DNA of 64,000 nucleotides from Alopecurus myosuroides (taxonomy: Eukaryota; Streptophyta; Magnoliopsida; Poales; Poaceae): positions 236,124,833 through 236,188,832 of the forward strand of contig CM054060.1 of NCBI GenBank assembly GCA_028641055.1, read 5' to 3'. Of the stretch, positions 60,137 to 64,000 are shown in pieces. The notes below the pieces were generated by a model, which saw only the letters and a program-made list of their open reading frames with translations, was not told the origin of the DNA and ran no database searches. Every line of letters starts with the position of its first letter. The stretch's first letter is position 1. The position numbers were made by a program, and so were the translations under genes.

Positions 60137-60371
60137 GACCCGTCATCGCCAACGTTGTCATCAATAACGTTACTACAAACGATCGGTACGGAATCTGTGC
60201 CCTGATCTGTCTGTTTAACATGTCTACTGTTTACATGTTTAAAGAGATCGTGTTGCTATTATTCATGTTGTCTGCTGCATCTAGTATGTTCGAGTTCCAT
60301 ATGTTAATAGCTGCTTTTGTCATGATTTATATTCTGGAATTAATCGTGGAAATTATGCCTAATTACTCAAC
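60137..60371 (+). repeat. 3' LTR remnant of the Copia element (235 bp)
   Basis: Matches 55898-56132 with equal length and seven substitutions. It starts abruptly after AATTAT with a shared GACCC at the junction. Confidence 0.9.
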
Positions 60372-60403
60372 TACTACAACAAAACAATTCATGATTACTA
60401 CTG

Positions 60404-62000
60404 TAATACAAAATTAACTTAAGTGGACTGAAGAAGGACTAAAAGGAAGTGATTACAAAACAAATCCTTGTACGAGTGGAAAAACAACCAAAATAATGGA
60501 ACTAGGAACAATTATTATTAGAATAAAAGTTAAATATTAAAACATATAAAGTATTATGAAACAAAACATGATAACTAGTAGAACAAAAATTAATGATTTA
60601 TAGTGGAACAAAAAAATCATAATAAATGGAGGTAACATAAACAAAGTAAGAAGGCCCATGAAAAATGGAAATACTATACCCTATAACAACTGAATACTCA
60701 CAATAGAAAAAAATATATTAAGAATAAACTGCTAAAACTGGACAACTCAAACTTATTAGTAGAAAAATAGGGCATAAAATAGACTCATCAAAGATCAAAC
60801 AACCAAAAATGCTATGTTGCAAGGAATAGATTGTATCAAATATACGAAGAATGGATAGAACATAAATAAAAGAGAGGAAAATAAAAGCACGAGGAAAGAA
60901 AATAAACAAAATCCATCTATAAAAATAAATAAGTAAAAAAATATATACTCAAAAACATGAAAGGAAGAAAATATTATGTGAAATGATCTAACGACCTTGT
61001 CAGTGATTTCCTACGTGGTTGCATGCAAAAAAAAAGTACCGTAATGTGTATGAAAAAAAATGTGGTGATTTTTCCTACGTGGTGTTGCACCCTCTCCTTG
61101 CACAAACCCAACCAAGAAAACAATCAACTTTCATACGTGGCCTATCTCACATGGAAAAAAATGCAGATGTGAGATCACACAAACTGTAAAGCACAAAAAG
61201 ATTCAAGCAGGAAAACAAAGTTTTCTTGACGTATTAATACTTTATATGATATTGTAAATAATTACTTGTTACAATGGAAATAGTAACATATATAAATAGA
61301 AGTAAACATACAAACATATCGATAATAAAAATGTATTTTTGTATAGAAGTTTTAGGAAATGATTGATCAATGATCGTGATTGCGGATGGAACAGAAATTT
61401 TATCGCCTGAGGAACAAGCCACGTATACACGTGTCGAAGAAATTAAACCACTGTGGAATAAATCATGGCTGCAAGAGGAATACAAGTTTGGGCCAAGTGG
61501 GATCAATTTTAGCACCTACAAAAGGAATCATACATACAAGTGGAGCACAATGTTGGAGCAACTCGAATGAAAATTCAGTGAATGTGGAACAAATTATGAC
61601 TAACATGTGGAACCTGAATTTTGGTACCCGATGAACAAACCATATCTACAAGCGAGAAAATATTAGACCAAGTGTAACTGAATTTTAACGCCTTAAAAAA
61701 ATCACGACAATAAGAGGAATAAAATTCTCGACCAAGTGGAACAAATTTTCAGTGCATGGGAAACAAACCACGACTATAAGCAGAACAATACTTTAGAAAA
61801 ATCATAAGAAAATATTAATCATGTATGGATAAAATTACAAATACAAGAGGAATATTTTTTTGACTAAGTGGAAGAACATTTTAGTGCTTTTGGAACACAT
61901 ACCAACTACATAAGCCAAAACAACAGTTTAGATTTATTTTTTACGCCCGTGGCATAAATCATGACTTTAAGAGGAACATAAAATCAGTTTAAATAAAATA
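60404..62000. repeat. Degenerate AT-rich tandem array
   Basis: Words such as AAGTGGAACAAAT, ATCATGACTA(C/T)AAG, AGAGGAA(C/T)A and TTTTAGTGC return irregularly, roughly every 50-110 bp, most clearly at 61400-61990. No gene. The unit is strongly decayed. Confidence 0.5.
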
Positions 62001-63217
62001 AAAGTTTGAAGATTATAAAATGCATTTTTTAGAAAATATGAAATAAAAGCATATATTTGTTAATAAAATTAGTTTTAATGGTTAGCACATATATATGGCT
62101 TAAATGTCAATCATAACTAAACTAAGTTCATCAGAATAAAAAAAGGGCGTTCAGCTTGCTAAATATAGCCATGTTAGCCAACTCAAAAAATAAATGTTTG
62201 TTTGATTGGAAATAAACGATATGGATCTTAATTATTTATCCGCCCAGACGGCTCTATTTTCACCATTGAGATGCACACAATATTTTTCTTTTACCATAGT
62301 GCTTGCACTAATTTAATTATTAATTGATATTACCGGTAATCAACGTTCGTCACCGTCAGCCCAAATGATAGATAGCGCTCGAACCCTAGGGACTTGATCG
62401 GAAATTTTTGGGTAGGCCAACTCGTCTAGAGGAACTATTAATATGAATCTCAATTTCTTAATTTTTGTGTCCCGGTTTTTGATCATTTTCTAGAAAATTT
62501 TATTAGTGCTGCGTGAAAAAATCATAGTGAATATGATTGAGATTTATAACTTAAATTCCTGCGATACCAACTTTTATTCATTGCGCTTTTTTTTTTGTTC
62601 ATGGTTGCTACATTTTTCTCCATCGATGTTTTCTATTGTGAATCATTCTAAAAGGCAATAAATTTTCTACCTTTATGTTTTGTTTTCAATTTACATTGTT
62701 ATTTTTCTTGATATTAGACATATCTTTTATTCGTGTCATTCAATATTTTTAGTATGATCTAATATTGTTCTGCATTCACTAGAACTGAATTTTTTTTACC
62801 AAACAAATTTTATTCATAAAGCTCAAATTCATGTTAGTTTAGTATTTATTCACCAAGTAAAAAAAGACATATGTATAAATAAGAAAGTCATATTTTTAGA
62901 CAATTGTATGCAAAATTTAGCATCGGTTGTTAAAGAGAGAAGACCATAATGCTTAATTGGTTGAAAGCGGAACCATTGGCCAGCCAATATACCATGAAAA
63001 TGCCTAAAACAATGAATATAGAAGAAGGACAAGGACGGGAGTGAACTGGAGCGAGAGGCTAGGCGAGGGCCTAGCTACCGACGAGAAATTTCAACTTCAT
63101 GGCTAGGGAGCTACGTTTGAGAGCCAGGGGTCCGCTGCCCCTTCCCCCAACCCCCCTTCCCCATGTGGCTGAAGCTCCGCCCCTAGCTATACCTCACTTC
63201 ATACTATATGTATTTAA
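62001..63217. other. AT-rich DNA, no gene seen
   Basis: No supported feature. At 63060-63190 there is a GC-richer patch (GAGGGCCTAGCTACCG; GGTCCGCTGCCCC; GAAGCTCCGCCCC) that looks like debris of an unidentified repeat. Confidence 0.35.
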
Positions 63218-63350
63218 TATTTTATTCGATCCCTTTGTTCCAAATTACATGATGCTCAATGTTTTTTCCACATTCGTAAGTATATAAAAATGTTGTAGTG
63301 TCTTTTTTTCTTCATTTCATTCCATATGTAGTTTAGATTGAAGAAAGAAT
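63218..63350. mobile_element. Stowaway-like MITE relic
   Basis: GATCCCTTTGTTCCAAATTACATGATG resembles, over its first part, the Stowaway end CTCCCTCCGTTCCAAATTAC, and CCATATGTAGTTTAGATTGAA resembles an inner segment of these MITEs. The right end is not preserved. Confidence 0.4.
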
Positions 63351-64000
63351 CTAACCATAAGCGCCACAAGTTGTGGTCTTCTTCATGGCCGTTAGACCAT
63401 CCGTCCAATTGTGTGGACGGGTCTATCTATAACTAGTTCGGGTATGTCTCTTGATCTTTTTCGGCTAAAGTGACACGGTAGAGTGATGCTACAGTGAACC
63501 AGCATAGTGCGTATGTGTCACTTCATGCAAATTATTACATAGTATTAGGCTAAATCTACGGTTTTTGCATGTTTAAAGTTAGAAACAATACATGAATTTA
63601 ATAGGCGGTCACAATGCATTTTTTATTAGCCGGTAAATATATATGCAACGAAAGCCATAGCTAGCACTGGACAACCAAGACGACTAGCACAAGTCAGATA
63701 ATATGACATAAAATAACCTAGTACTCATAAATATTTCTAAACAACGTGAGTTGCTATTGCTAAATAACTTGAAAGTAGCTTCCAAATACCAGGTAATTAT
63801 ATTTAAAAAAAATCTGATGACTATTGTAAAATAATTTGACATTCAATTTAAAAACCGGCGAATATATTAAAATATTCTTTTGGCTATTGCTAAATAATTT
63901 GGCAGTGGGTTTCAAACATCGATTAATATATTAAAATAACCAGGTAGTTATTGCTAAATAACTTAGTAGTCTATTTTGGTGATCCCGATAGCTGTATTAA
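63351..64000. other. No gene seen
   Basis: AT-rich. GCTAAATAA(C/T)TTG.AGT words recur at about 63760, 63890 and 63955, an irregular short repeat. Confidence 0.4.

Larger units (their letters stand above)
55350..60371 (+). mobile_element. Ty1/Copia retrotransposon with truncated 3' LTR
   Basis: The 5' LTR runs from about 55350 to 56132, including GTTTAGTCCCACATTGG, which is common in plant Copia LTRs. Then gag-pol in Copia order (gag, protease, integrase, RT, RNase H) from 56173 to 60096, then only the last 235 bp of the 3' LTR (60137-60371). The two LTR ends differ at 7 of 235 positions. The first part of the 3' LTR and the polypurine tract are deleted. The left border is uncertain and no TSD was found. 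No standard PBS was found after the 5' LTR. Confidence 0.88.

Overview
The window is plant nuclear DNA from a large, repeat-rich grass genome. A Triticeae grass (wheat, barley or Aegilops type) is the best fit. That judgement rests on the kinds of LTR retrotransposon (ends such as TGTTGGAGATATGC and TGATACGT, long LTRs of 1.6-4.6 kb), a CACTA transposon with GGTCCCGG/CCGGGACC subterminal repeats, L1-type LINEs with YADD reverse transcriptase, and heavy nesting. Only one host gene looks intact: a three-exon HAD-superfamily phosphatase at the left edge (291-1538, minus). It has a good TATA box and a perfect PHR1-type P1BS palindrome upstream, as expected for a phosphate-starvation gene.

From about 2.45 to 25.75 kb there are two nested stacks. 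A decayed LINE (2450-4305 and 11175-~11525, minus) is split by a Ty3/gypsy element with no pol (4306-11169, TSD ATCAT). Removing that element restores the LINE reading frame. Next to it, an old Copia LTR relic (~11526-11996 and 25215-25752) is split by a large Copia-like element without intact coding (11997-25214). The left LTR of that element is itself split by a 4.57 kb solo LTR (12486-17055, TSD TAATT).

From 25.75 to ~36.9 kb a plus-strand gypsy-type LTR is interrupted twice. The first insertion is a 7.4 kb CACTA transposon (27251-34662, TSD ACT) carrying a frameshifted TNP2-type transposase, a proline-rich second ORF on the opposite strand, and a captured piece of a FAR1/FHY3-type gene. 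The second is a Copia solo LTR (34949-36667).

From 36.9 to 46.6 kb lie AT-rich DNA, an unidentified pseudogene (38415-39060), a second 5'-truncated LINE (~39420-42785, minus), a B3-like gene fragment and a truncated PIF/Harbinger transposase. From 46640 to 54921 there is a young LTR element with TSD GTACA, LTRs of 3.8-4.0 kb and only 474 bp between them. Its LTRs carry tRNA-like modules that also occur in the solo LTR at 12486-17055. From ~55350 to 60371 there is a Copia element with an almost complete gag-pol broken by three nonsense codons and two frameshifts, and with a truncated 3' LTR. The right end is AT-rich, with a degenerate tandem array and a MITE relic.

Nothing here forms an operon or a host pathway. 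The main biology is the layered history of insertions, the gene capture by the CACTA element, and the unusual LTR/tRNA-like family. All family names are from memory of family features; no search was run.
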